A stretch of DNA of 59,228 nucleotides from Fidelibacterota bacterium (GTDB lineage Bacteria; Pseudomonadota; Alphaproteobacteria; Rhodospirillales; Rhodospirillaceae): contig CANJPG010000014.1 of assembly GCA_947476065.1 (NCBI GenBank), positions 1 to 59,228 of the forward strand, written 5' to 3'. The position numbers and the translations under genes were made by a program. A model generated the notes under the pieces. That model made no database searches. It was not told the origin of the DNA and saw only the letters and a list, made by a program, of their open reading frames with translations. Shown here one piece after another: positions 45,062 to 53,205 of this stretch (position 1 is the first letter of the stretch; each line of letters begins with the position of its first letter).

Positions 45062-47239
45062 TTGAACACCGCCGCCGAGCCCACCCAACGTCTCTACCAG
45101 CTTGGACTTTCCCTCTATCAGCGGGGAGATGTGGCCGGTGCCGCGGCGATTTGCACGCGTGTGCTGGCGGACGCACCGCAGCATTTCGATGCTTTGCACC
45201 TGGCCGGCATCTTGGCGTCACAAAGTGGCGACTTTCCGCGCGCCCTAGTGCTGATGGGCCAGGCGATGGCGGTGGCGCCCCATGCCCAGGCGCAGGGGCT
45301 GGTGATGAGCAATCGTGCCATGGCTTTCGCCGGCATGGGCCGTCACCTCGAAGCACTCGCCGATCTCGACAAGGCCGTGGCGGCCGGCGGCCGCCACGCC
45401 GATGTACATTATAACCGCGGCACGTCGCTGCATGCCTTGCGGCGCCTCGAAGACGCCATCGCGGCCTATGACCTCGCCATCGGACATGAGCCGCGCCACA
45501 CCGACGCGCTGCATCAAAAGGGACTAGCGCTCTACGAACTTGGCCGCGTGCCCGCCGCAGTCGAATGTTTCAGCACGGCGCTCACCCACGAGCCCAATTT
45601 CGCCGCCGCGCATAACGGCCTCGGGCTGGCCCTGAAGGTCTTGGGCAATGCCACGGCGGCCCTGCAGAGCTTTGATACCGCCATCCGTTTTAATCCGCGC
45701 TTCGCGTCGCCTTATATCAACCGCGGCATCGTATTGGGCGAGCTGGGCCGGCTTGAAGAGGCGCTTGCCAGCCTCGACAAAGCGGTTGAACTGGCGCCCG
45801 ACAATCCCAATGCCCACGGCAACCGCAGCACCATCCTGACGGAACTCAAGCGCCCGACGGAGGCAGTGGTAAGCCTCGAGAGGGCGCTGGCGCTCAATCC
45901 CAGCCATCCGTTCCTGGAGGGGATAAGGCTGCACTATAAAATGTATATCTGCGACTGGAATAGTATCGAGGCCGAGATTGCCACGCTGCTCGCCCGGGTC
46001 GAAAGGGGGGAGCCAGCGTCGCCCTGTTCGCCCCTGCTGGGCCTGACTGATTCTCCGGCGTTGCAGCGCAAGGCCGCCGAGATCTGGATGACGGCCAAAC
46101 ATCCGGAAAATCCCGCTCTGGGTCCGTTGCCCGCCTATCCGCGTCACGAGCGGATCAGGATTGGATACTACTCCGCCGACTTCTATCGTCACGCCACGGC
46201 GCACCTGATCGCCGAATTGTTTGAGCGCCACGACCGCGCGAAATTCGAGGTCACCGCGTTTTCCTTTGGCCCGGCGACCGGCGATTACATGCAGAAGCGC
46301 CTCATGGCCGGCTGCGATGCCTTCATCGATGTGCGCGGGCGCAGCGATCGCGACGTGGCGGCATTGTCGCGCGAGAAGCAGATCGATATCGCCGTCGACC
46401 TCAAGGGCATTACCGAAGGCTACCGCGCCGGCATCTTTGCTCACCGCGCGGCGCCTATTCAGGTCAACTACTTGGGCTATCCCGGCACCATGGGCGCCTC
46501 CTATATTGACTACATCATCGCTGACAACACCCTGATCACCGCCGCCAACCGGCCATACTTTTCCGAACGCATCGTGACGCTGCCCCATAGCTACCAGGTC
46601 AATGACAGCAAACGCGAAATCGCCGCGCGGGTTTATACGCGTGCTGAATTGGGGCTGCCGGAGGAGGGGTTCGTTTACTGCTGCTTCAATAACAACTTCA
46701 AGATCACGCCGGCGATGTTCGATATTTGGATGCGTATCCTAAAGGCCGTCGATAACAGCGTGCTGTGGTTAATCGAAGACAGCCCGGCCGCGGCCGCGAA
46801 CCTGCGCACGGAAGCTACGCGGCGCGGAATCGACGCAGCGCGACTGGTCTTCGCCGAGCGCATTGCACCCGACCTGCATCTCGCGCGCCAGCGGGCGGCG
46901 GATCTGTTCCTCGATACACTGCCCTACAATGCTCACACCACCGCCAGCGACGCGCTGTGGGCTGACCTGCCGGTACTGACCGCGCCGGGCGAAAGTTTCA
47001 CCGCCCGTGTGGCTGCCAGCCTGCTCATGGCCGTCGGTCTGCCCGAACTGATCGTGCCCAGCATCGCCGCCTACGAGGAAGCCGCGGTGGCGCTGGCGCG
47101 CGATCCGCTGCGCCTGCGGTCGATCAAAGACAAACTGATCAGTCTGCGCCCAGCGGCGCCGCTATTCGACTCACAGATGTTTGCCCGCGATATCGAAGCG
47201 GCCTACACGCGCATGATGGAGGAGCACCAGGCCCGATAG
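45062..47239 (+). CDS. TPR-OGT glycosyltransferase (GT41/SPINDLY type), paralogue 2
   Basis: Protein of 725 residues starting at TTG 45062 (no ATG nearby). About eight TPRs (residues 5-290) are followed by the OGT catalytic part (about 365-715): IGYYSADFYRHATAHLIAEL (His377), RAAPIQVNYLGYPGTMGASY, YCCFNNNFKITPAMFDIWMR (Lys547) and PYNAHTTASDALWADLP, with the canonical HTT donor motif (His625). It differs from paralogue 1 by keeping HTT. Together with the next paralogue it forms a tandem pair separated by about 400 bases, presumably after duplication. Confidence 0.9.
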   Translation: MNTAAEPTQRLYQLGLSLYQRGDVAGAAAICTRVLADAPQHFDALHLAGILASQSGDFPRALVLMGQAMAVAPHAQAQGLVMSNRAMAFAGMGRHLEALADLDKAVAAGGRHADVHYNRGTSLHALRRLEDAIAAYDLAIGHEPRHTDALHQKGLALYELGRVPAAVECFSTALTHEPNFAAAHNGLGLALKVLGNATAALQSFDTAIRFNPRFASPYINRGIVLGELGRLEEALASLDKAVELAPDNPNAHGNRSTILTELKRPTEAVVSLERALALNPSHPFLEGIRLHYKMYICDWNSIEAEIATLLARVERGEPASPCSPLLGLTDSPALQRKAAEIWMTAKHPENPALGPLPAYPRHERIRIGYYSADFYRHATAHLIAELFERHDRAKFEVTAFSFGPATGDYMQKRLMAGCDAFIDVRGRSDRDVAALSREKQIDIAVDLKGITEGYRAGIFAHRAAPIQVNYLGYPGTMGASYIDYIIADNTLITAANRPYFSERIVTLPHSYQVNDSKREIAARVYTRAELGLPEEGFVYCCFNNNFKITPAMFDIWMRILKAVDNSVLWLIEDSPAAAANLRTEATRRGIDAARLVFAERIAPDLHLARQRAADLFLDTLPYNAHTTASDALWADLPVLTAPGESFTARVAASLLMAVGLPELIVPSIAAYEEAAVALARDPLRLRSIKDKLISLRPAAPLFDSQMFARDIEAAYTRMMEEHQAR

Positions 47240-47258
47240 CCGCCGCGATTCGATCAAC

Positions 47259-47417
47259 TCAACGACAGGAACGTGAGCAGGACGATAGTAATGGGGTGAT
47301 CATCAAGGCCCTGACAAAGCTTTCGGCATTCAAAAGCTCAGCCGGGTTGAAGTCAGGCACATAGTCCTTTAAATGCTGCGGGAAATGCCGAGAATGGAAG
47401 TGCAGTGGAGATTTCAT
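47259..47417 (-). CDS. possible small protein, 52 aa
   Basis: A short frame on the minus strand between the two OGT genes. The ATG at 47417 is preceded by AAGGAG at ideal spacing, and the product begins MKSPLHFHSRHFPQHLKDYV, then PDFNPAELLNAESFVRALMI, and ends in a Cys/Ser/Arg-rich tail. No family recognised. In the +1 frame the last residues would read as a hydrophobic helix, so a frameshift near the end is conceivable. The rest of the interval (47418-47640) shows nothing else. Confidence 0.4.
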   Translation of the reverse strand: MKSPLHFHSRHFPQHLKDYVPDFNPAELLNAESFVRALMITPLLSSCSRSCR

Positions 47418-47640
47418 GACGCGCTCCTTGACCACAATGGTTAAAGAAAGCACGGCCGTGTTGCGCAAATCCCGAAAGGGCCAAAGCCTGGGCGGGAACC
47501 AAAACCAGCATACGCGTAGCTAACGAAAGGGTGAGCCGCGAAATGTCGTAGGTCAAGGTATTGCCGATATGATGTCTACCCGATCAGCGTGTCTTTGATG
47601 CGCGATTCGCTTTTTTGAAATCTTGAAATTAGAGTACGCC

Positions 47641-49848
47641 GTGTCTGACCTTTCCCAAAATACCGCCGCGCTTTTTACGCAAGGTCTGGCTTTGCACCAG
47701 CAAGGCCGGTTTGCCGAAGCCAAAGCCATCTACGACCAGATCCTGGCGCTTGATCCCAAGCACTTCGACGCCATGCATCTGTCGGGTGTCATCGTTATGC
47801 AAGGCGGCGACAATCAGCAAGCCGTCGCGCTCATCAGCAAGGCCATCGCACTTAATCCGGCCAACCCGGCCTACGCGCCGGCCTACAACAACCGCGGTCT
47901 GGCATACCGCGCGCTCGCCCGCCAGGAAGCTGCCATCGATAACTTCGACCGCGCGCTCGAGTTGGGCGGTCCGGCGCAGCCCGAGGTTCAGTTCAATCGT
48001 GCGAACGCGCTACGGGCGCTGGCCAGATACCCGGCCGCCCTGGCAGGTTACGATCGTGCTCTGGCCCTCACGCCGGATCACGGTGAAGCGCATTATGAGC
48101 GTGCACGTGTGCTCAAAATCATGGGCCGGGTAGATCAGGCGCTAGCGGCGTTCCGGCGGGCGGCACAGTTGAAGCCGGATAGCTTCGATATCCAAAATCA
48201 GCTGGGCGTTACCCTCAGCGAGTTCAACCGCGCTGACGAGGCGGCAGCCTCTTTCCGCAAGGCGCTGCAGATTGATCCGCGCAGCGCCTCGGCGCACACC
48301 AATCTCGGCAACGCCCTGAACATCCTTGGCAAAACCGACGCAGCCCTTGCCGCTTACGATGCGGCCCTGGCGCTGCGCGCGAACTATGTGGATGCGTATG
48401 TGAATCGCGCCGGGACGCTCATCGCGCTGGGCCGCTACGACAGCGCCATCAGCGATCTGGAACGCGCGCTGGAGTTCGCGCCGCACTATCCGTTCCTCGC
48501 CGGCATCCTGCAGCACACGCGAATGCTGGTCTGCGATTGGGACAAGGCCGAAGCCAACATCGCAGCACTCGTTGCCGGCGTCGAAGCCGGCCAAAGCGTC
48601 ACGCCGTCCTGGCCGCTGCTGGCGATGACCGACAATCTGCCCATCCAGCGCAAAGCCGCCGAGATCTGGACGCGCAGCCGCTGTCCGCTGGATGCGACTC
48701 TGGGGCCGATTCCCGCCTGGCCGAAGCACGAGCGCATTCGCGTGGGCTACTATTCGGCCGACTACTACAATCACGCTACGGCTTACGTGCTCACCGAATT
48801 CTTCGAACTGCACGACAAAAGCCGTTTCGAGACCTATGCCTTCTCTTACGGTCCCGAACGCGACGACGACGCCCGGCGGCGCATGTCCAAGGCCTTTGAT
48901 CATTTTATCGATGCCCGCCAGAGCGCCGACCGTGACGTCGCGGCCTATTCCCGCCAGATGGAGATCGACATCGCCGTCGACCTCAAAGGCTTCACCACCG
49001 GTTCACGCCCCGGCATCTTCGCCTGCCGGGCCGCCCCGGTGCAGGTCAACTACATGGGCTATGCCGGCCCGATGTGCGCCGACTATCTCGACTACATCAT
49101 CGGCGATGCGACAGTTATTCCGCCCGCTGAGCGCCAGATCTATGCCGAGAAGGTCGTGACGCTGCCTCATAGCTACTACGTCAACGATTCCAAACGCCCG
49201 TTGTCCGCCACGCAATTCTCGCGCGCCGGACTAGGACTGCCGACCGCGGCCTTCGTGTTCTGCTGCTTCAACAACAATTTCAAGATCACGCCGGCGGTCT
49301 TCGCCAGCTGGATGCGTATTTTGACGCGCGTGCCCGGCAGCGTGTTGTGGCTATTCGAAGACAACGCAACGGCCGCCGCCAACCTGCGCAAGGAGGCTGA
49401 GCGCGCTGGGGTCGATCCGGCGCGGCTGGTGTTCGCCAAGCGCATTCCACCCGGCGAGCATCTGGCACGCCAACGCGCCGCCGACCTTCTGCTGGATACG
49501 CTGCCGTACAACGCACACACCACCGGCACCGATGCGCTATTCATCGGCCTGCCTATGATCACGCGGCCCGGCAATGCTTTCGCGGCGCGTGTCGCGGCCA
49601 GCCTGTTGCGTGCGGCGGAGCTGCCCGAACTGATCGCTGCCAGCGTTCAGGAGTATGAGGACCTGGCGGTGGCTCTCGCCCAAGACCCCAAGCGCCTGGC
49701 GCTCCTCAAACAGAAATTGACGCGCGATCCTGCATCCCTGCCGTTGTTCGATACGGCTTTATTCACGCGCAGCATGGAAAAGGCCTACGGCGCGATGATG
49801 GAACGCCATTGGGCGGGCTTGCCGCCCGATCACATCGTCATTGATTGA
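47641..49848 (+). CDS. TPR-OGT glycosyltransferase (GT41/SPINDLY type), paralogue 3
   Basis: Protein of 735 residues from the GTG at 47641 (SDLSQNTAALFTQGLALHQQ); a TTG 18 bases upstream is an alternative. About nine TPRs (residues 8-300), then the OGT part: VGYYSADYYNHATAYVLTEF (His378), RAAPVQVNYMGYAGPMCADY, CCFNNNFKITPAVFASWMRI (Lys548), PYNAHTTGTDALFIGLP (His626). All three substrate-site residues are kept. It is the closest of the three to paralogue 2, seen in the shared YHATA/NNNFKITPA segments. Convergent overlap of 11 bases with the GT2-GtrA gene. Confidence 0.9.
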   Translation: MSDLSQNTAALFTQGLALHQQGRFAEAKAIYDQILALDPKHFDAMHLSGVIVMQGGDNQQAVALISKAIALNPANPAYAPAYNNRGLAYRALARQEAAIDNFDRALELGGPAQPEVQFNRANALRALARYPAALAGYDRALALTPDHGEAHYERARVLKIMGRVDQALAAFRRAAQLKPDSFDIQNQLGVTLSEFNRADEAAASFRKALQIDPRSASAHTNLGNALNILGKTDAALAAYDAALALRANYVDAYVNRAGTLIALGRYDSAISDLERALEFAPHYPFLAGILQHTRMLVCDWDKAEANIAALVAGVEAGQSVTPSWPLLAMTDNLPIQRKAAEIWTRSRCPLDATLGPIPAWPKHERIRVGYYSADYYNHATAYVLTEFFELHDKSRFETYAFSYGPERDDDARRRMSKAFDHFIDARQSADRDVAAYSRQMEIDIAVDLKGFTTGSRPGIFACRAAPVQVNYMGYAGPMCADYLDYIIGDATVIPPAERQIYAEKVVTLPHSYYVNDSKRPLSATQFSRAGLGLPTAAFVFCCFNNNFKITPAVFASWMRILTRVPGSVLWLFEDNATAAANLRKEAERAGVDPARLVFAKRIPPGEHLARQRAADLLLDTLPYNAHTTGTDALFIGLPMITRPGNAFAARVAASLLRAAELPELIAASVQEYEDLAVALAQDPKRLALLKQKLTRDPASLPLFDTALFTRSMEKAYGAMMERHWAGLPPDHIVID

Positions 49849-50974
49849 CGCAAGGTGAGGCGGCGGGCGCACGCCGGCGCCAGACGAAGGCGCTGCTGCC
49901 GGCGAAGTTCCACGCCGCGCCGGCGATCGCGCCACCCACCGCAGCCTGCCACCAGGTCAGATGCGCAAAGTATAGCGCGTTACCCACGGCCGTGCTGACC
50001 ACCAGACCTGCCAGGCACACCATGACAAAGGCCAGCGGCCGCGTCAGCTTGTTGCGCTCCGCGTTACGGTCGGCGAAGGTGACGCGGTCGTTGAGCGCAT
50101 AGTTGCTGCACATGCTGAACAGGCCGGCGGTCGCATGGGCCAGGAAAAACGGCGCGATCTTCAGCAGAAGCGCTAGAGCGGTCATGTGAACAACAAGACC
50201 GCTGGCGCCGACCGCGGCGAACATCATGAAGCGGCCGACCGCATGGCGGCGCAGGCCTTTGTCCAGCAGCAGCTTGGCAAAGTTGAGGATTTCGGCGGTC
50301 CCCAGCTTGCTCTCGCCGTTGACGCGCAGGCGAAATGAATAGGGCAGCTCGATGCAGCGCAGCTTGCGCGGCGAGGATGTCAGATAGTCGAGCAGGATTT
50401 TGTAGCCGGTGCCGCTGATCGCCGGCACCGCATCCAGAAAACGGCTGCGCGCGGTCACGAAAAACCAGCTCATCGGGTCCCGCAGCGGTGTGCCGGCCAC
50501 ATCGCGGCTCACCAGCGTGGCCCCGGTGCTGAGCGCACGCCGGGTCAGCGACCATGAGCCGACACCGCCGCCCGCCACGTAGCGCGAGCCGACGGCGACA
50601 TCGGCGTTTCCGTGTTTTACCGCCGCCAGCAGCTGCGGCAGAAGCCGCTCATCGTGCTGCAGGTCGGCATCCATCACGGCAATAAAGGTTCCGCGGGCCG
50701 CGGAGAGGCCGTCGAGGACGGAGGGGGTAAGGCCGCGCGGCCCGCGGCGACGTATGCAGCGCACACGCCGGGAATCCATGGACGGGTGTGCCATGGAAAG
50801 GGAATCGACAATATCCGCCGTGCCGTCGGGGGAGGCGTCGTCGACAAAAAGGATTTCGCAGTCGATGCCGGCCAGCACTGGCGCCAAAGCCTCAACCAGC
50901 GGACGGAAGTTCAGCGCCTCGTTGTAGGTCGGAATGATCACCGAAAGCTCGCACGGCGTGGCCAGGGCGTTCAT
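49838..50974 (-). CDS. dolichol-phosphate-mannose-synthase-like GT2 fused to GtrA
   Basis: Protein of 378 residues. Residues 1-230 are a GT2 domain (ELSVIIPTYNEALNFRPLVE, ILFVDDASPDGTADIV, AVMDADLQHDERLLPQLL) like the synthases that charge polyprenyl phosphate with a sugar. Residues 240-370 are a GtrA-like membrane domain with four helices (FMMFAAVGASGLVVHMTALA, then SNYALNDRVTF), which moves lipid-linked sugars over the membrane. The start at 50974 is chosen because GGAG lies six bases upstream of it (none for the ATG at 50980). It would supply lipid-linked sugar donors, for example to the GT39 enzyme nearby. Confidence 0.9.
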   Translation of the reverse strand: MNALATPCELSVIIPTYNEALNFRPLVEALAPVLAGIDCEILFVDDASPDGTADIVDSLSMAHPSMDSRRVRCIRRRGPRGLTPSVLDGLSAARGTFIAVMDADLQHDERLLPQLLAAVKHGNADVAVGSRYVAGGGVGSWSLTRRALSTGATLVSRDVAGTPLRDPMSWFFVTARSRFLDAVPAISGTGYKILLDYLTSSPRKLRCIELPYSFRLRVNGESKLGTAEILNFAKLLLDKGLRRHAVGRFMMFAAVGASGLVVHMTALALLLKIAPFFLAHATAGLFSMCSNYALNDRVTFADRNAERNKLTRPLAFVMVCLAGLVVSTAVGNALYFAHLTWWQAAVGGAIAGAAWNFAGSSAFVWRRRAPAASPCVNQ

Positions 50975-50987
50975 GTGCATCTCCTGT

Positions 50988-51012
50988 ATGCATGGGTAAA
51001 AAACCCATGCAT
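50988..51012. promoter_or_regulatory. perfect palindrome ahead of the GT2-GtrA gene
   Basis: ATGCATGGGT (50988-50997) and ACCCATGCAT (51003-51012) form a perfect 10-bp inverted repeat around five A. Its core GGGTAAAAAACCC is closely matched by a second site (51057-51069). It lies just upstream of the GT2-GtrA ribosome binding site, so it could be an operator or a leader hairpin. Confidence 0.5.
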
Positions 51013-51056
51013 GGAAGGCTATACGGGGCGCATTGGGGCCGTCAACACTTGTTTAT

Positions 51057-51069
51057 GGGTTATTTACCC
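51057..51069. promoter_or_regulatory. second GGGT-N5-ACCC palindrome, before the DUF6502 gene
   Basis: GGGTTATTTACCC matches the core of the palindrome 63 bases away, about six helical turns, so both would face the same side of DNA. It lies at -44 relative to the DUF6502 start, just before a possible -10 box TATGCT (51081-51086). Two matching sites in a divergent region are typical of a shared regulator. Confidence 0.45.
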
Positions 51070-51112
51070 GCGAGATGTGCTATGCTGTTTTGTAACACAT
51101 GTAGAGGTCCTT

Positions 51113-51985
51113 ATGCCCACCCGCCGCGACGCGGGCTCCGCCGGTCTGGAGCAGCCATCGCTGGCCCTGGTACGCGCAGTCACGCGCCTGCTGGGCCCGT
51201 TGGTGCGCCTGCTGATCGCGAAGGGCATCACCTTCACGTACCTCTCGAATCTGCTGAAGACCGTCTACGTCGCCGAAGCGCACAAGGCGCTGAAGGAGAC
51301 CGCCGAGACGCCCACGGTCAGCCGGCTCAGCGTTATCACCGGGCTGCAGCGCAAAGACATCAACCGCATCATGAGCGAACCGCCGCCGCAAAAGAGCGCG
51401 CCGCCGGCGGTGTCCCTCGGGGCGCGGCTCATCGGCATCTGGACCGGCGACAAGCGTTTCCGCACCAAGGCCGGCGCGCCGGCGCCCTTGGCGCGAGCAT
51501 CGGATAAACCGAAGCAACAATCCTTCGACCAACTGGTGCGCGCCATCTCCACGGACGTCTCGCCGCGCGTCATCCTCGACGAATGGCTGCGCCTGGGTGT
51601 GGTTGCTGTCAACGCCGATGGATTGATACAGCTGAACGCCAACGCCTTCGTCCCCCAGCGCGGCTTCGACGAAAAAGCCTACTACCTCGGGCGCAATGTC
51701 GCCGACCACATCGCCGCCGTGGTGCAGAACCTGACCGAAGGCCAGGACCCGTGTTTCGAACGCGCGGTCTATTACGACAAGCTCACGCCCGACAGTCTGC
51801 GCCTTCTGCAGGACCGGGCCCGCGAGCACGGCATGAAGGCCTTGCTGGCCCTCAATCAGGATGCCCTTGAGCGCGCCGACGCCGATGCCGGCAAACCCGA
51901 CGCCACCCAGCGCATGGCCATGGGCCTTTATTACTTCCAGGGCGCCGACGATCCCTCCGGCGATACCGCGAAGGAGGAGAAGTGA
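51113..51985 (+). CDS. DUF6502 family protein, 290 aa
   Basis: Unknown function. The N-terminal part (RAVTRLLGPLVRLLIAKGIT, FTYLSNLLKTVYVAEAHKAL) and TVSRLSVITGLQRKDINRIM look like a winged-helix or other DNA-binding fold, the second being helix-turn-helix-like. The C-terminal half (ISTDVSPRVILDEWLRLGVV, then VADHIAAVVQNLTEGQDPCF) is helical. Such proteins are often found next to DUF5666 proteins, as here. The start at 51113 has AGAGG upstream. If it does bind DNA, the two palindromes in front of it are candidate sites. Its end overlaps the next gene by four bases. Confidence 0.75.
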   Translation: MPTRRDAGSAGLEQPSLALVRAVTRLLGPLVRLLIAKGITFTYLSNLLKTVYVAEAHKALKETAETPTVSRLSVITGLQRKDINRIMSEPPPQKSAPPAVSLGARLIGIWTGDKRFRTKAGAPAPLARASDKPKQQSFDQLVRAISTDVSPRVILDEWLRLGVVAVNADGLIQLNANAFVPQRGFDEKAYYLGRNVADHIAAVVQNLTEGQDPCFERAVYYDKLTPDSLRLLQDRAREHGMKALLALNQDALERADADAGKPDATQRMAMGLYYFQGADDPSGDTAKEEK

Positions 51986-53205
51986 GCCACGTCCTGCGGC
52001 CTGCGGTCTGGCTTCCGCTCGGAAGCCTTGTGTTGTGGCTCGCCTGCGGCTTGGCCGCGGCGCAGGAACCCACGGCGCCGCCGGCCTGCCACTTTGTCGC
52101 ACCGACGCCGCGCAGCACCGCGGCGCTCAGCCGCATAGCCGATGCTGCCGCCGATCCCAATACCGACAGCGGCCGCGGCTTGGGCGGCAGCGGCTACACC
52201 ACCGAAGAGCGCGGCATCAGCGGCAGCGGCATCGTCGGCGTGGTCACCGGCTTCGGCTCGATTTGCGTCAACGGCTACGAAGTCGAATTGACCGACCGTT
52301 CCGTGATCACGGTCGAGAATCGTCCCGCCACCGCCGCCGATATCAGGCTGGGCCATGTGGTCGTGGTCGAGGCCTTGCGCAGCGACGACAAATTGGTGGC
52401 GGCTACCGTCGATGTGCGGCTCGCAGCCGTCGGGCCCATCGCCAGTATCGCCGAGGACGGGGCCACCTTTACCATTCTCGGCCAGACCGTGAAACTTGCC
52501 AGCTTCGGCGGCAGCGCCACGGATAGTTTTGCAGTCGGCGATTGGGTTGCGGTGTCGGGCTTGCGCCGAGCCGACGCCAGTATCGAAGGTACTTCAGTCG
52601 TGCGCCTGCCGGCGGCGGGAACGCGCGCCATGGTCGCAGGAACCGTGACAGCGGATCAGACCGGCGCGCTGGCGCTCGGCAGGCTCGCCGTCGCCGGCGT
52701 CGCCCGCGGTGATACGGTGGTGGTCGAGGGTGTGCCGCAGAACGGCGTACTGACGGCAGCGCGCGTCATTCCAAGGTCGGGCATCGGCTTCTCGCCTACG
52801 GTGCGGGCGGCTTCGGTGCAAACGTTTGTACCGGGCGAAAGCACAATGGGTCTCAGTGCGGGTGCGCCGGCCCTGGCGGCGACGGAACGCCCGGTGCAGA
52901 TCGAAGGTCGCATCGGCGCCGACGGTAATTTCGCCATCGGCCGTGCCGAGCCGGCAGCCCCGCCCCTCGAAGGTTTGCGGGCCTTGCGCGAACTTCAGAT
53001 CGAGCGCGGTGGAGTCTTGCGCGCACCGCCCCTCGGACCTGACGGACGGCCGCCGTTGCGTCCTCTGCCGGACGGCGCGCGCGGCGAGCGGCCATTGCCC
53101 GGCGCGCCCATCTTCAGACAGCCGCCCGACCGCGGCGACAAGCAGATCGAGCGGCCGCCGCCGCGGCCGGAACCGCGCGGTCCGGTGCCGACGCTGCAGA
53201 AGTGA
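51982..53205 (+). CDS. DUF5666 domain exported protein, 407 aa
   Basis: Starts at the GTG overlapping the DUF6502 stop. The signal peptide is PAVWLPLGSLVLWLACGLAA. There are three or four OB-fold-like DUF5666 repeats, e.g. GSGIVGVVTGFGSICVNGYE, VELTDRSVITVENRPATAAD, LGHVVVVEALRSDDKLVAAT, VGDWVAVSGLRRADASIEGT. The last 90 residues are Pro/Arg-rich and likely unstructured. Role unknown; such proteins may bind wall or outer-membrane parts. Translationally coupled to both neighbours. Confidence 0.82.
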   Translation: MSHVLRPAVWLPLGSLVLWLACGLAAAQEPTAPPACHFVAPTPRSTAALSRIADAAADPNTDSGRGLGGSGYTTEERGISGSGIVGVVTGFGSICVNGYEVELTDRSVITVENRPATAADIRLGHVVVVEALRSDDKLVAATVDVRLAAVGPIASIAEDGATFTILGQTVKLASFGGSATDSFAVGDWVAVSGLRRADASIEGTSVVRLPAAGTRAMVAGTVTADQTGALALGRLAVAGVARGDTVVVEGVPQNGVLTAARVIPRSGIGFSPTVRAASVQTFVPGESTMGLSAGAPALAATERPVQIEGRIGADGNFAIGRAEPAAPPLEGLRALRELQIERGGVLRAPPLGPDGRPPLRPLPDGARGERPLPGAPIFRQPPDRGDKQIERPPPRPEPRGPVPTLQK

